A stretch of DNA of 12,625 bases from NCBI GenBank assembly GCA_002787295.1, contig PCWJ01000041.1:1-12625 (forward strand), given 5' to 3'. A program made the translations under genes and the position numbers. The DNA is from Candidatus Nealsonbacteria bacterium CG11_big_fil_rev_8_21_14_0_20_37_68 (GTDB taxonomy: Bacteria > Patescibacteriota > Minisyncoccia > Minisyncoccales > GCA-002782225). Numbering within the stretch: position 1 is the stretch's first letter; every line of letters starts with the position of its first letter. Positions 12,447 through 12,625 of this stretch are shown piece after piece. Under the pieces are notes generated by a model. It worked only from the letters and a program-made list of their open reading frames with translations. It did not search any database and was not told where the DNA came from.

Positions 12447-12625
12447 AGTGGTAATACTTAGTCAGGTCGCGGCACGCCTCGCTTGTATCACCCCAAATTC
12501 GCTTCGCGAATTTCGGGGACCCCGATTGCGCTCGGCTAACACCGCTCCTTAGACCCCGCACCTTTTTTTCTGAAGGCTTGCGGTAACAAATAATCAAAAC
12601 CGATAGGCGGCTTCGCCTTATATCC
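12447..12625. repeat. Non-coding end of window with palindromes
   Basis: No coding frame is supportable. Hairpins: CCCCAAATTCG / CGAATTTCGGGG with a CTTCG centre (12491-12518), then CGGGG-A-CCCCG overlapping it (12514-12524), and AGGC..GCCT within GGCGGCTTCGCC (12605-12618). A CTTTTTTTC run is at 12562-12570. The sequence is locally GC-rich, like the island upstream of pyrB. Confidence 0.55.

Noticed and set aside
1..12625. CRISPR arrays, toxin-antitoxin pairs or defence operons
   Set aside because: No regularly spaced repeats and no such gene pairs were seen; all large genes are housekeeping families.

Overview
The window is AT-rich and gene-dense. It looks like a chromosomal segment of a reduced-genome bacterium of the Patescibacteria/CPR (Parcubacteria-like) type. 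This placement is inference from several traits: very lysine-rich proteins, many starts without a Shine-Dalgarno sequence, short core genes packed on one strand, numerous short perfect palindromes, simple-repeat insertions inside conserved proteins, and an interrupted tRNA gene. UGA is a normal stop here: ftsB and rnhA end in TGA, and prfB carries the classical RF2 frameshift at CTT-TGA.

Layout. Bases 2-541 (+) hold a frame that is already open at the window edge. It may be the 3' end of a recombinase gene, and it runs antisense through tRNA-Gln(CTG). On the minus strand follow prfB-ftsE-ftsX-tRNA-Gln (peptide release and the FtsEX division complex), then purC with its own terminator, and then a tRNA cluster. 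The cluster consists of tRNA-Gly(CCC) and a tRNA-Thr(CGT) whose anticodon loop is interrupted by 105 nt that contain a second, complete tRNA-Thr(CGT). An FtsB/DivIC-like gene lies upstream, with a divergent 31-residue membrane ORF. Next come lepA and murJ, separated by a long imperfect hairpin. Between murJ and pyrB lies a GC-rich, palindrome-filled intergenic island. pyrB is the only full-length conserved gene on the plus strand. It has a likely promoter, a strong SD and a strong terminator. It converges on rnpB (minus; RNase P RNA with an excellent sigma-70-type promoter), which is followed upstream by rnhA and a compact RecJ-like DHH phosphoesterase. The window closes with a palindromic non-coding stretch.

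Together the genes cover division (ftsE, ftsX, ftsB), peptidoglycan precursor export (murJ), translation and RNA processing (prfB, lepA, rnpB, tRNAs), nucleic acid turnover (rnhA, recJ-like) and isolated nucleotide-synthesis steps (purC, pyrB). The strongest candidate for something undescribed is the tRNA-inside-a-tRNA at 4407-4584. Its inner tRNA is flanked by symmetric 17-nt arms that are largely complementary to each other. The outer gene could be a split or intron-bearing tRNA needing an unusual maturation route, or a tRNA broken by insertion.
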